Below are positions 56,217 to 64,000 of a DNA stretch of 64,000 nt, piece after piece. The stretch's first letter is position 1. Every line of letters starts with the position of its first letter. The stretch comes from Rhynchopus sp. YZ270_cl-10 (lineage: Eukaryota > Euglenozoa > Diplonemea > Diplonemida > Diplonemidae): NCBI GenBank assembly GCA_964035575.1, contig OZ037857.1, positions 1,116,001-1,180,000 of the forward strand, in the 5' to 3' direction. Position numbers and translations under genes: made by a program. The notes below the pieces were generated by a model that did no database searches, had not been told where the DNA came from, and was given only the letters and a program-made list of their open reading frames with translations.

Positions 56217-56265
56217 CTAATGAGAGGCTTAGGGACATCTTATAAATTTTTCTTTGTTTGTGGGC
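56217..56265 (+). repeat. Dispersed hairpin repeat, CTAA/TTAG stem
   Basis: CTAA (56217-56220), loop TGAGAGGC, TTAG (56229-56232), then GGACATCTTATAAATTTTTC. Confidence 0.6.
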
Positions 56266-56483
56266 AAATGACCCCCATTGGTCATGCTGCAAAAGTAACC
56301 AAACAAACAAATAAATAAAGTACAAAATAAAGTAGCAAAAGCAAAAACAAAACAAACTTTCAGACCCAACCAGACTCTGCATCATAAAGACTTTAATTAA
56401 CTTGCGTCTTCAATGATCCTCTTTCGTCTGACTGATGAAGCGGGAGCAGGGCATATCAGCTGTCACCCTCGACCACCAAATGG

Positions 56484-56530
56484 TACACTGGCATGAGAGG
56501 GATTTTGTATTTCAAGTCAACTTTGTTAAT
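56484..56530 (+). repeat. Dispersed hairpin repeat, TACA/TGTA stem
   Basis: TACA (56484-56487), CTGGCATGAGAGGGATTT, TGTA (56506-56509), then TTTCAAGTCAACTTTG. Confidence 0.6.
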
Positions 56531-56620
56531 AACATCATAGGAAGTCTAAGGGGAAACTGTGCTCGTATATCATGCTGGACTGAAACGGCGGTCTTATTTA
56601 GTCATGAACAAAAAAAAGAA

Positions 56621-56688
56621 GTGGATATTTGCACAAACTGTGGCAACACAACCGAGGCAACTGCCCTACTTCAATTTATCCAAAAAAA
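56621..56688 (+). repeat. Dispersed ~70-bp repeat, copy 2
   Basis: GTGGATATTTGCACAAACTG onward matches 16511-16583 at roughly 80 percent by eye. Confidence 0.6.
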
Positions 56689-57410
56689 CAAAAAACAAAT
56701 ACATAATAACGCGACCACCTTACCGAGCATCACGGAGGCCAGCACTTTCACTGCGATGTGGAATGTGCTGCGCTCGATACCTTGGCATGCACGGAGGAGA
56801 TGTACAATGCCACACACCCGAATCAACTTTTTTCAACATCCCCCTATGACCCCATTTCACTCTTCATTTTTTTTTTTTTTTTTTTTCAAAAAATAATCAT
56901 TCAGCCTTCTGGCGATTTTGTGTGTGCAGAAAACCCATCTTCGGATAAGCAACAAAAAAAACTCGGCGTTTTGGTCGGAAAGCCTTAGTGTTACTAAACG
57001 AAAGACTTTAAAAAGACAGACGTCACAAAAAAAGGGGGAGATACCTCTCATGTTCCAATATTTTTTAAAGGAACGTATGTGGGAATTAAATGACACCTGG
57101 TTGTAGGTATTTTATGCGTTTTTTTTTTTTTTAAAGGTGCCAATAACGTTCAACCCGCCTACTCGCTAGGTAATCGTTTAAAAAAAAAAAAAAGGTGATT
57201 AGTACGTGCTTGGCATCTGACCAACCTTTTCTCTTTCCCTCCCCCGTTCTTTCTATTCTCAAAACCTCCGTACCTTGTGGTGCAAAAAACCCCTCTCCCG
57301 ATGGGGCGTGATTCATATGACATACTTTCAAAAAAAATTATTTTTGGGTTTGTGAAACGAACTCTTTTTGCCATATTTTGTTTGCATCGTTTATTTCATC
57401 TTTTTTTACA

Positions 57411-57729
57411 GACCTCTAATATCCGCGAGCGTGGGCGGGCCATGCAAAGGCTCATCGTCAAGACCAACATGCGGGCTTTAACAGCGAAACTCCGCCGCGC
57501 CCCATTCCCGGGTGTGAAAAAGGATCGTGTGCACTCCCTCCGTTCCGTCGGCGCCCCAGCGCTCATTGGATTCAGCAGACGCCCAGTGTTGTGTGCTAAA
57601 ACACGTGCTTTTCTTGAATCTTTAAATCATGTTGTCCCCCCTTCCCGGTCAGGGTGGGGTAATGAATGTATACCTGCTTACAGCTTCCCTGTAAACCAAT
57701 CCCAAGCGCAACACTCCGGGGTTCGATAA
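57411..57729 (+). CDS. Possible 3' exon of an unrecognised basic protein
   Basis: After TTTTTTTACAG at about 57410 a GC-richer stretch is open to the TAA at 57727-57729: TSNIRERGRAMQRLIVKTNM, then a basic run (KLRRAPFPGVKKDRVHS) and SVGAPALIGFSRRP. The composition is coding-like to about 57600 and drops after that. No upstream exon could be placed and no family is recognised. Could also be a decayed fragment. Confidence 0.3.
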
Positions 57730-57787
57730 CCCACGGAGTGCCAGTGCCTGCGTCCCAGAGGCGTTTGCACTATCAACTTCACTTTTT
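57714..57787 (+). repeat. Dispersed hairpin repeat, two-hairpin copy
   Basis: First hairpin CTCCGGGGTT...AACCCACGGAG (57714-57738), closed by CGAT. Then the second stem GTGC (57744-57747)/GCAC (57767-57770) around CTGCGTCCCAGAGGCGTTT, and TATCAACTTCACTTTTTT. It contains GGTTCGATAACC, which resembles a Pol III B box, but no complete tRNA fold exists. Confidence 0.6.
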
Positions 57788-57927
57788 TATTCGAGTACAA
57801 AATAAATGCAAACAACAAAAAGTGTATAAAGTCATATCGTTTGTTATTCCTCTCTTGTGTCGAATCGTTGGTAGGCACAGTACAGAGAGAGGAGCGTGGG
57901 TGTCGGGAATAGAACGGTTTCGCATAT

Positions 57928-57960
57928 GACGAATGTGTCCATTATGTGTACACATTCGTC
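57928..57960. repeat. Perfect 11-bp hairpin
   Basis: GACGAATGTGT (57928-57938) pairs with ACACATTCGTC (57950-57960) across an 11-base spacer. It lies 54 bases before the left end of the next element. Confidence 0.8.
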
Positions 57961-58013
57961 ACCCAACTGTGATACCATGATACACGGACAGATCCATGTA
58001 ATTTATCAAAGAC

Positions 58014-58500
58014 TGGTGCTTCCCGGGGGGTGTGCATTTCACAAATTTTCACAAAATGTGACAAGTTTTCACAAATTTTCACAACACGAAAACCGCTACA
58101 AAATTGTGAAGGCTGGTGAAAAGTGGTGAAAAATTGTGAAAAAATGTGAAAAGTTGTGAATAGTTGTGAAAAGTTGTGAATTGATTTTTTTTTGTGTGTG
58201 CTTTTTTTTTGGGCGGGGTGGTGACCCACCCATTGAGGGGTACGCTGGGATTCACAAGATAGAACGTGATGTGGTGTACCTGTGTACCTGTGTACTGTGT
58301 GATGTGCGGAAATGACGAGAACTTGTCCATTTCGGCAAATTGACCCCACCACTGGCCGTACGGATTCCGGAAATGCAAATGCCGGCGTTTAAGAGCTTCA
58401 CCAACGAGAGAAAAAAGGGTAGTGAAAAGTTGTGAATAGTTGTGAAAAGTTGTGAATTGAATTGAAAATTTGTGAAATGCATACCCCCCGGGAAGCACCA
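58014..58500. mobile_element. Inverted-repeat element rich in TTGTGAA/TTCACAA words
   Basis: The ends TGGTGCTTCCCGGGGGG (58014) and CCCCCCGGGAAGCACCA (ending 58500) are perfect inverted repeats that continue, with small changes, through about 37 bases (TGCATTTCACAAATTTTCA). Just inside lie arrays of TGTGAAAAGT and TTCACAA words on both sides (58060-58185 and 58428-58475). The middle has no open frame. Possible 5-bp flank AAAGA is offset by one base on the left, so the target duplication is not certain. A non-autonomous DNA transposon is the best fit; superfamily unknown. Confidence 0.6.
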
Positions 58501-58555
58501 AAAGATGTGTATGCACAAATATTTTTCAAACATTTTTTTTTTTTTTTTTGAGTTA

Positions 58556-58600
58556 GTGCCTGCGTCCCAGAGGCGTTTGCACACTCTTTACTTACCTTAT
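58556..58600 (+). repeat. Dispersed hairpin repeat, GTGC/GCAC stem
   Basis: GTGC (58556-58559), CTGCGTCCCAGAGGCGTTT, GCAC (58579-58582). The tail ACTCTTTACTTACC differs from the usual TATCAACTTCAC, and the next copy starts 10 bases on. Confidence 0.55.
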
Positions 58601-58609
58601 TCCGATGAC

Positions 58610-58650
58610 TAAGCGCGAGAGTCTTATGTTCATCTTACAAACTTTTCTTA
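58610..58650 (+). repeat. Dispersed hairpin repeat, TAAG/CTTA stem
   Basis: TAAG (58610-58613), loop CGCGAGAGT, CTTA (58623-58626), then TGTTCATCTTACAAACTTTTC. Confidence 0.6.
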
Positions 58651-58983
58651 CTTTTATATTCAGTGCCGCAAGGTCGTAATATTGACTCTCCTTCCCCTTT
58701 TTCCCCTTGCTCTTTGCTCTCCCTATGTGAAGAAAAAAAATCCGACAAAGCCATCCGGGGAAAAGAGGGAACACCACAACCCTCTCCCCCCGGCTGATCT
58801 ATACGTGTGTATTGCCTTTTTGAGACCCCCTTTTTATACTATTGACAGCCCTGGAATTCTTTTCTTTCTTTCTTGTCGGAGAGTATTGAGGCGATTTCTC
58901 CTTTTCATTTTATCGTCGCGCTTTCTAAGATGTGTATGTACAGCGTATTCGTCTTGTATCTTTCATGGTGTGGCTGAAAGGGG

Positions 58984-59029
58984 GTGCTATTTTGTGCTAT
59001 TTTCTGCTATTTTCTGCTATTTTGGGGAT
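58984..59029 (+). repeat. TGCTATTTTC repeat, left of the satellite
   Basis: Four near-copies of TGCTATTTTS in a row, ending TTTTGGGG. The same block recurs at 59952-59997, so the satellite lies between two direct repeats of about 46 bases. Confidence 0.75.
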
Positions 59030-59225
59030 CTGGATTTTTTTTATTTTTTGGCCGTGGTTTGGGCTTTTGCTAGAGGGAGGGGAAATGAGGGACTCCTGAT
59101 CCCAGCCAGTCCCCAAAACACCTAGCAAAGATGCAGGACCACGTTTTTTTCGAGCAAAAAGCGTAAAAAATAAGAGCAATTTTAGCAAAAAAAAATGTAT
59201 TTTGTCCCGATATAGACCAGACTGT

Positions 59226-59827
59226 ACTGTGTACTGTGTACTGTGTACTGTGTACTGTGTACTGTGTACTGTGTACTGTGTACTGTGTACTGTGTACTGT
59301 GTACTGTGTACTGTGTACTGTGTACTGTGTACTGTGTACTGTGTACTGTGTACTGTGTACTGTGTACTGTGTACTGTGTACTGTGTACTGTGTACTGTGT
59401 ACTGTGTACTGTGTACTGTGTACTGTGTACTGTGTACTGTGTACTGTGTACTGTGTACTGTGTACTGTGTACTGTGTACTGTGTACTGTGTACTGTGTAC
59501 TGTGTACTGTGTACTGTGTACTGTGTACTGTGTACTGTGTACTGTGTACTGTGTACTGTGTACTGTGTACTGTGTACTGTGTACTGTGTACTGTGTACTG
59601 TGTACTGTGTACTGTGTACTGTGTACTGTGTACTGTGTACTGTGTACTGTGTACTGTGTACTGTGTACTGTGTACTGTGTACTGTGTACTGTGTACTGTG
59701 TACTGTGTACTGTGTACTGTGTACTGTGTACTGTGTACTGTGTACTGTGTACTGTGTACTGTGTACTGTGTACTGTGTACTGTGTACTGTGTACTGTGTA
59801 CTGTGTACTGTGTACTGTGTACTGTGT
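59226..59827 (+). repeat. ACTGTGT satellite, 86 perfect copies
   Basis: 602 bases of an unbroken 7-base unit, with no variant copy seen. Since 7 is not a multiple of 3 and no frame makes a stop, all frames stay open and give heptapeptide repeats (VYCVLCT on +, QYTVHST on -). These are artefacts, not genes. The perfect regularity implies recent expansion. The unit is not a known telomere repeat. Confidence 0.95.
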
Positions 59828-59951
59828 ACCTTATGATCCGTTTGTGGAGTGGGAGGGGGTTTCCGGGTTTGCGGGCTGGCCAAGTTTCCTTCCCTCGTAC
59901 ATCATGAGCCACACCACCACCCAGCCACCAAACCCAAAAAAACCCCCCCAA

Positions 59952-59997
59952 AGTGCTATTTTCTGCTATTTTCTGCGATTTTCTGCTATTTTGGGGT
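59952..59997 (+). repeat. TGCTATTTTC repeat, right of the satellite
   Basis: Second copy of the block at 58984-59029, same orientation, with one changed unit (TGCGATTTTC). Confidence 0.75.
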
Positions 59998-61578
59998 CGT
60001 CAGCCACACCATGAAAACTTTTATTTTCATTTTTTTTTTTTTTCCAGGTGCTCGCGCCTGATGCCGTCAAGGCTATAACATCGCAACAAATGACCTGAGC
60101 TCTGGATCCAACTACGAGCTTTTTAACAGCAGCAGTAATATACGCGGTGCTGGAATTACCGCGTGTTTACGGGAAAGGTGGAGTTTTGCATAAGGCAAAC
60201 ACGAACCACGAACGAAAAAGCAAAAAAAGGTGAAGGGAAAGAGTGTTTTATTTATGGAATGTATCGGTTTTGAACGTCCTTTTTTTGTGTGTGCTTTCTC
60301 TTCTGGAAAGTATCTGAAATCGATTAACGTGGCCACTTCAATTCAACCTTGTGATTTTTTTTTTTTAAAACGGCTTAAATTTTCCATCACCAAGTCTTAT
60401 TTTATAAAGGAACCACTGTTTACACAGATAACCAGAGGGGAGGGGGTAAGCTTTCTTTTTCCAAAAAAGATGTGTGTGCACGATTCATCTTACAAAATTT
60501 TCTTTTCTGTGATTTTTATTTTTATTTTTTTGAATTTTTATTTTTGAAAGTTTCAGCCATAGCAGTCTACCTTTGTTTTCCTTGCCTCTTTTTTTCTGCT
60601 CCTTTTACGCTGTTTTGTTTTATTTGATATTTTTTTTGGGGTATTTTTCCTTTTTAGCTCTGGTTTTTTAAACCGTGGCAGCTATTGGAGAATAGATACC
60701 ACTGCATATCTGTGCGGAGTCTTTCTGGGTGCCACTCTTTCTGGCCCCTGACAGAAAAAATAAAGATAATAACTATGTGTTCTGGCTCAGTGAAAGACGG
60801 TCTTTGTATGGCCGCTACACTAAATCAGACAAATTTTAAACGAATACAAGGGGGTGATTTCTATTAGGAACGCCTTTGCAATGCCAATAAATCCCTTGGC
60901 TGGTACCCCAGAAAATCCAAAACAACACGTACGCAACAACTACGCACTAAGTACGCAAGAAGTACGTAATATAGGACAGTCCTGCATTATTATTTTTTTG
61001 TGCACAAAGAATGCAATAAGTACGCAATATGGGGTCCGTCAGGAGCACCAACTGGCATTTTTTTTTATATTATTCCTACAAGCGTAGCTTAAAGGAGAAA
61101 TAGTTCCTCAGATACGGTCGCCAATCACCCCTCAAACAGGGTAATTGAGCAATCAACGAAAAAACCTTTTTTCCTTTTACTTACCTATCAGAGTTACTAT
61201 TTTTCTTCTTCCTTTTGAGAGGAGTGTTCGCGTTGTGGTACAGTAGCTGCTCTTCCGACTGCTGTTATGTCTCTTCTCACCATTTTTGTACTATTCTTTT
61301 CTTTTCTTTTTTTTCCTTTTTTTTTTTTTGTGCCGACCCATGTACAGACCCCTCGTCTGTAATAAGGGTTTGTCAAAAAATCAACAAGAAAAACAACATT
61401 TGAGGGGGTAGGGTGGTGGTCTTTATGGTTTACCCCCCAAAAAAAAAACCCCCCCACAGCAACGAACAGACAGGGTACTCTCTTTGAAATTTTTTTTCTT
61501 CAAATTACATCATCAACCCTTTCTTATCGTTTTTTTGAGTTTTTCATTTAAATCTCCTCCCAAAAAAAAAAAAAAAAA

Positions 61579-62754
61579 ATGATGAGAGCGGTGCTGGAAG
61601 TAACACGCGACGCCAGCGACCACCCCACCTGGCAAAAATCACCCACGCAGACCGCTCGCAAATGGCTTACGCAAGCCAACATCGTGGCTACCTCCGTGAC
61701 TGCAGCACGCGACTGCAAGAACACCCGCCTGCTGACCCGCCTATTCGTGCAGGTGCACCCCGACACCGACCTTTGCCGCGCATCGGGTATCGACGGCGTC
61801 CTCATCAGGCCGCAAGCAGCTTCACGTGAGAGGGTGGTGTGGCTGAAACCGGAGCACTCCCTCAAGGAGGCTCGTGATGCAGCGTTGCTGTACCACGGAA
61901 GGGTGATTGCATCACCCAAGTCGTACGGTCTCGTCATCACTGACACCGACCAAGAGCGCCTCGCCTGCGCACAAATACACGGCGACGCTGGACTGGCCGA
62001 CCAGAAGTCGCTCCTCATGCGGGGAGTACCAAAGGCCACCAACCCCACAGACTTCGTCGCAGCTTTGAACCAGCACGGCTTGAACTGTACAGCGCAGGCT
62101 GTGCAAAGCACTGGGAAGACCTGGTGCGTTAAGGTTACGACACGCCAAGAAGTCCCCGAAGATCCATGTGTGATCAACGGAAAGCCGGTGATCGCCAGCC
62201 AGGCCCAGCCCGGGCACCGCTTCAGAAGCAGGAAGAGGAAGAGGAGCAGGGCGGACCCAGACACACCCGACAGCGCCAAGCCTGAAGCAAAACGGCAACG
62301 CAAACCGAAAAAAAAAAGGGAAAAAAATAATAATAAAAACACCAATACCAAGACAGCGACGGAGCCAGAGGAAACCAAGGAAGAACTGCAGAAGCAGAAC
62401 CTCGCCCTACTCCAACAGCTGGTGGAGATGAAGAAGCAGCTGGAGGATCTGACGGCACAGGTGCTCAGCCGATCGCCACCCCAAACCGTAAACCACGATA
62501 CAGCGATGGACGTAAAGACCCCTTCTCCCAAGAAGACCTCACTACCACCACCGCGACTGGGAAACTCAACGCCGCGCGCACCACGAGGCTCCCCACGCCG
62601 CTCACCAACACGGCGAGTGCGTACCCCGAAGGCCGCTAACCGTAACGACAGGGGAGCAGCATCATCACCAACAACGACGAAGCGCGAACGCGACGGCAAC
62701 AGGAAGGGGCGGGATGGAGGCTCGGCGAAGAAGTCCCCCCCTTTCCGGGTCTGA
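61579..62754 (+). CDS. LINE ORF1 protein
   Basis: 391 residues, ending at TGA 62752-62754. It is the RNA-binding protein of a non-LTR retrotransposon, judged from its place directly before the endonuclease frame and its make-up. An N-terminal globular region (about 1-130) is followed by an RRM-like stretch (SLLMRGVPKATNPTDFVAAL...TWCVKVTT, about 144-200), a strongly basic run (RKRKRSR, KRQRKPKKKREK), a coiled-coil candidate (EELQKQNLALLQQLVEMKKQ) and a basic Ser/Pro-rich tail. No zinc knuckle is seen. The ATG follows a pyrimidine-rich stretch and an 18-base A run. The frame is intact and GC-rich, so the copy is young. The 5' end of the element was not found. Confidence 0.8.
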   Translation: MMRAVLEVTRDASDHPTWQKSPTQTARKWLTQANIVATSVTAARDCKNTRLLTRLFVQVHPDTDLCRASGIDGVLIRPQAASRERVVWLKPEHSLKEARDAALLYHGRVIASPKSYGLVITDTDQERLACAQIHGDAGLADQKSLLMRGVPKATNPTDFVAALNQHGLNCTAQAVQSTGKTWCVKVTTRQEVPEDPCVINGKPVIASQAQPGHRFRSRKRKRSRADPDTPDSAKPEAKRQRKPKKKREKNNNKNTNTKTATEPEETKEELQKQNLALLQQLVEMKKQLEDLTAQVLSRSPPQTVNHDTAMDVKTPSPKKTSLPPPRLGNSTPRAPRGSPRRSPTRRVRTPKAANRNDRGAASSPTTTKRERDGNRKGRDGGSAKKSPPFRV

Positions 62755-64000
62755 CTTGACCCCACTGACACCTCCCCCGCCAACCTCTACTACATCACAA
62801 TCATCATCAGAAGGCTACTTGTAGAGGCGGGCATCCACCCTCATCCCGGACCCAAGGCACTTAATTGCCTTACATTTAACATCAACGGAATGACTCAACA
62901 GACACGAGCAGAACTTGTCCTGCTGTTCGCCCAAAAAGTGTACGACGTCATCTGCCTTCAGGAACTCAAAGCGAGCCAGACGGGCGACGTTGGCTTCGAC
63001 GGGTACATATTGTACAAACGCATGCGTACCCAAGTGCGTAACAAGGGGGCGAAGACATCGGGAGGTGGCATTGCAACCTACGTCCGCGCTACACGCACCT
63101 CCAAACACATATACACTTCTCCAGAGAGCAGCGTGACGGAGAGACTCGACGTCGAAGTGGAAGGTGTACAAATATGCAACGTGTACAGGCCTAGTGCAGT
63201 AGGCCTACAGAAAGACGACAAACGATGTGATGACTTTGACATTAAACAATTTCCCACACAGGGGAAGGTGGTGATTGCGGGGGACGTGAATGCGCACCAT
63301 CGATCCTGGGACACACACAGCGCTGCGGAAGACGATCTGGGGAAAGAGATATACCTTTGGACCCGAGAGCACCACTTCAGCATCGCCAACGACCCGACAA
63401 AAGTGACAAGACTTCACCTTCAACAAAGAACTTCCCCCGACATTGTGATGGCTTCTGAGGAGGTGAAAGTCAAGGGCTGGAATACACTGTTCAAGGCGAT
63501 CTCCGACCACGTGCCTATTGAGTTCTCCATCATGCAACCTGAGGGAGAGACCCAATGCGAGGCTGCCGACCAACGACAGCGGATAACATGGAACTGGAAG
63601 GAGGCCGACTGGGACCGGTTCAGTACTATGTTGGAGTCTAGCACTGCGAAGACCACCAAGCGCACAGACCCCAACGAGACCTACTCCCGCTGGTTAGGGA
63701 TGGTCAACAAAGCAGCAGAAGACTGCATACCGACACAGCGCGTCAACCGAAAACGGCGGAAGTGGTTCACTGGTGCGGCGAAGCGGGCCATTGCGAGCCG
63801 TGACCGGGAACTTCAACGACAGCTGTACGCACTCTCAGCACTGACTGCGAAAGATGCAGAACACCTCACCCATCTCCGACACAAAGCCTCAGAAGAGATT
63901 CGCAAGGCAAAGAAGCGTGTCTGGGACGCGCGATGCGACGAAGCAGCTTCGGCGGCGGACCTGGGTTACACCTTCAACCTAATCCGCGAACTCGACGGGC
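62755..64000 (+). CDS. LINE ORF2, endonuclease part (3' partial)
   Basis: Open in the same frame as ORF1 from just after its TGA to the window end. Domain: AP-like endonuclease, which nicks the target DNA for target-primed reverse transcription. Seen in order: GIHPHPGPK (62830-62856), LNCLTFNINGM, VYDVICLQELK (catalytic Glu at 62962), GGGIATYVR, ICNVYRP, VIAGDVNAHHRSWD (Asp 63283, Asn 63289), SPDIVMAS and SDHVPIEF (Asp-His at 63505-63510). All key residues are present. A basic linker (RVNRKRRKWFTGAAKR) leads toward the reverse transcriptase, which lies beyond the window. There is no ATG before the endonuclease core: the first is inside NINGM. The family looks like an APE-type LINE; the clade cannot be fixed without the reverse transcriptase. 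Confidence 0.88.

Larger units (their letters stand above)
53653..57410. other. Gene-poor region
   Basis: A/T runs, a perfect 13-bp hairpin (54377-54405) and four hairpin repeats (54105, 55411, 56217, 56484). A copy of the ~70-bp repeat lies at 56621-56688, with a shorter one near 55484. No gene supported; open frames are homopolymer-driven. Confidence 0.65.
57730..61578. other. Gene-poor region before the LINE
   Basis: Contains a hairpin at 57928-57960, the TTGTGAA-rich element (58014-58500), two hairpin repeats (58556, 58610), the ACTGTGT satellite and the direct repeats around it. After about 60000 it is A/T-rich DNA. A short stretch with a CCAG acceptor at about 60047 followed by VLAPDAVKAITSQQMT and a stop could be a last exon, but nothing else supports it. 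GTACGCAA words recur at about 60929-61027. Confidence 0.6.
61579..64000 (+). mobile_element. Non-LTR retrotransposon (LINE), 5' boundary unknown, runs off window
   Basis: Two intact coding frames with ORF1 RNA-binding features and an APE endonuclease. The element continues past 64000. No 5' boundary, target duplication or upstream promoter was identified; the DNA before 61579 looks like ordinary intergenic A/T-rich sequence. Confidence 0.85.

Noticed and set aside
56435-56896. 153-codon plus-strand frame
   Set aside because: It runs across a hairpin repeat and the ~70-bp dispersed repeat and ends in a T-run (poly-Phe). The frame is not conserved between repeat copies.
57708-57745. tRNA-like or Pol III B-box-like word GGTTCGATAACC
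   Set aside because: It is part of a simple hairpin, with no D-arm, anticodon arm or acceptor pairing. No tRNA gene could be folded here.
59226-59827. Telomere or CRISPR array
   Set aside because: The unit is 7 bases and lacks spacers, so it is not CRISPR. It is internal and unlike known telomere units.
59070-60014. Long open frames in all frames across the ACTGTGT array
   Set aside because: A 7-base unit without stop words keeps every frame open. The heptapeptide repeats are artefacts of the satellite.
61548-62783. 411-codon minus-strand frame opposite LINE ORF1
   Set aside because: Shadow of ORF1; ORF1 has the expected position, basic regions and coiled coil.

Overview
This 64 kb window is nuclear DNA of a free-living unicellular eukaryote. 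The evidence is a spliced acetyl-CoA carboxylase gene with GT-AG introns, a spliceosome gene (SLU7), an ADAT3-type tRNA deaminase subunit, a membrane adenylyl cyclase of protist type and a non-LTR retrotransposon. Every coding unit I can support reads on the + strand. Genes are GC-rich and nearly intron-free. The DNA between them is very different: long A and T runs, C and G runs, and many small inverted-repeat elements. Upstream of several start codons lies a long pyrimidine tract, in three cases ending in AG, often followed by an A-rich leader. Co-directional genes with pyrimidine/AG sites upstream would fit a lineage with spliced-leader trans-splicing (for example Euglenozoa), but I cannot prove the lineage from this sequence.

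Layout: 1-1862, 3' part of SLU7. 2231-9754, three-exon cytosolic acetyl-CoA carboxylase. 9755-17703, gene-poor DNA with several MITE-like elements and many short hairpin repeats. 17704-19797, adenylyl cyclase with six membrane segments and a degenerate second cyclase-like domain. 20437-21450, a recent but defective Tc1/mariner transposon with 238-bp inverted repeats. 22429-23322, ADAT3-like subunit. 23349-23474, a hAT-type MITE with a perfect 8-bp target duplication. 23839-48374, a 24.5-kb secreted giant protein gene with beta-rich repeats, two EF-hand-like loops, Calx-beta-like segments and a long C-terminal block of RTX-type calcium-binding repeats. It is read in two overlapping frames in this sequence. 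48375-52740, gene-poor DNA with one possible multi-exon gene. 52741-53652, a disordered protein ending in a CaaX-like motif. 53653-61578, gene-poor DNA with an 86-copy perfect ACTGTGT satellite and further inverted-repeat elements. 61579-64000, a LINE whose ORF1 and endonuclease-bearing ORF2 share one reading frame separated by a single TGA.

The most unusual non-coding signal is a family of at least 23 short elements scattered through the intergenic DNA. Each has a short stem whose sequence differs between copies but still pairs, usually a loop containing GAGAGG or a close variant, and then a word like TTCATCTTTCAA and a T-rich tail. One variant lies inside both inverted repeats of the Tc1 transposon. 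I know of no described family that fits.
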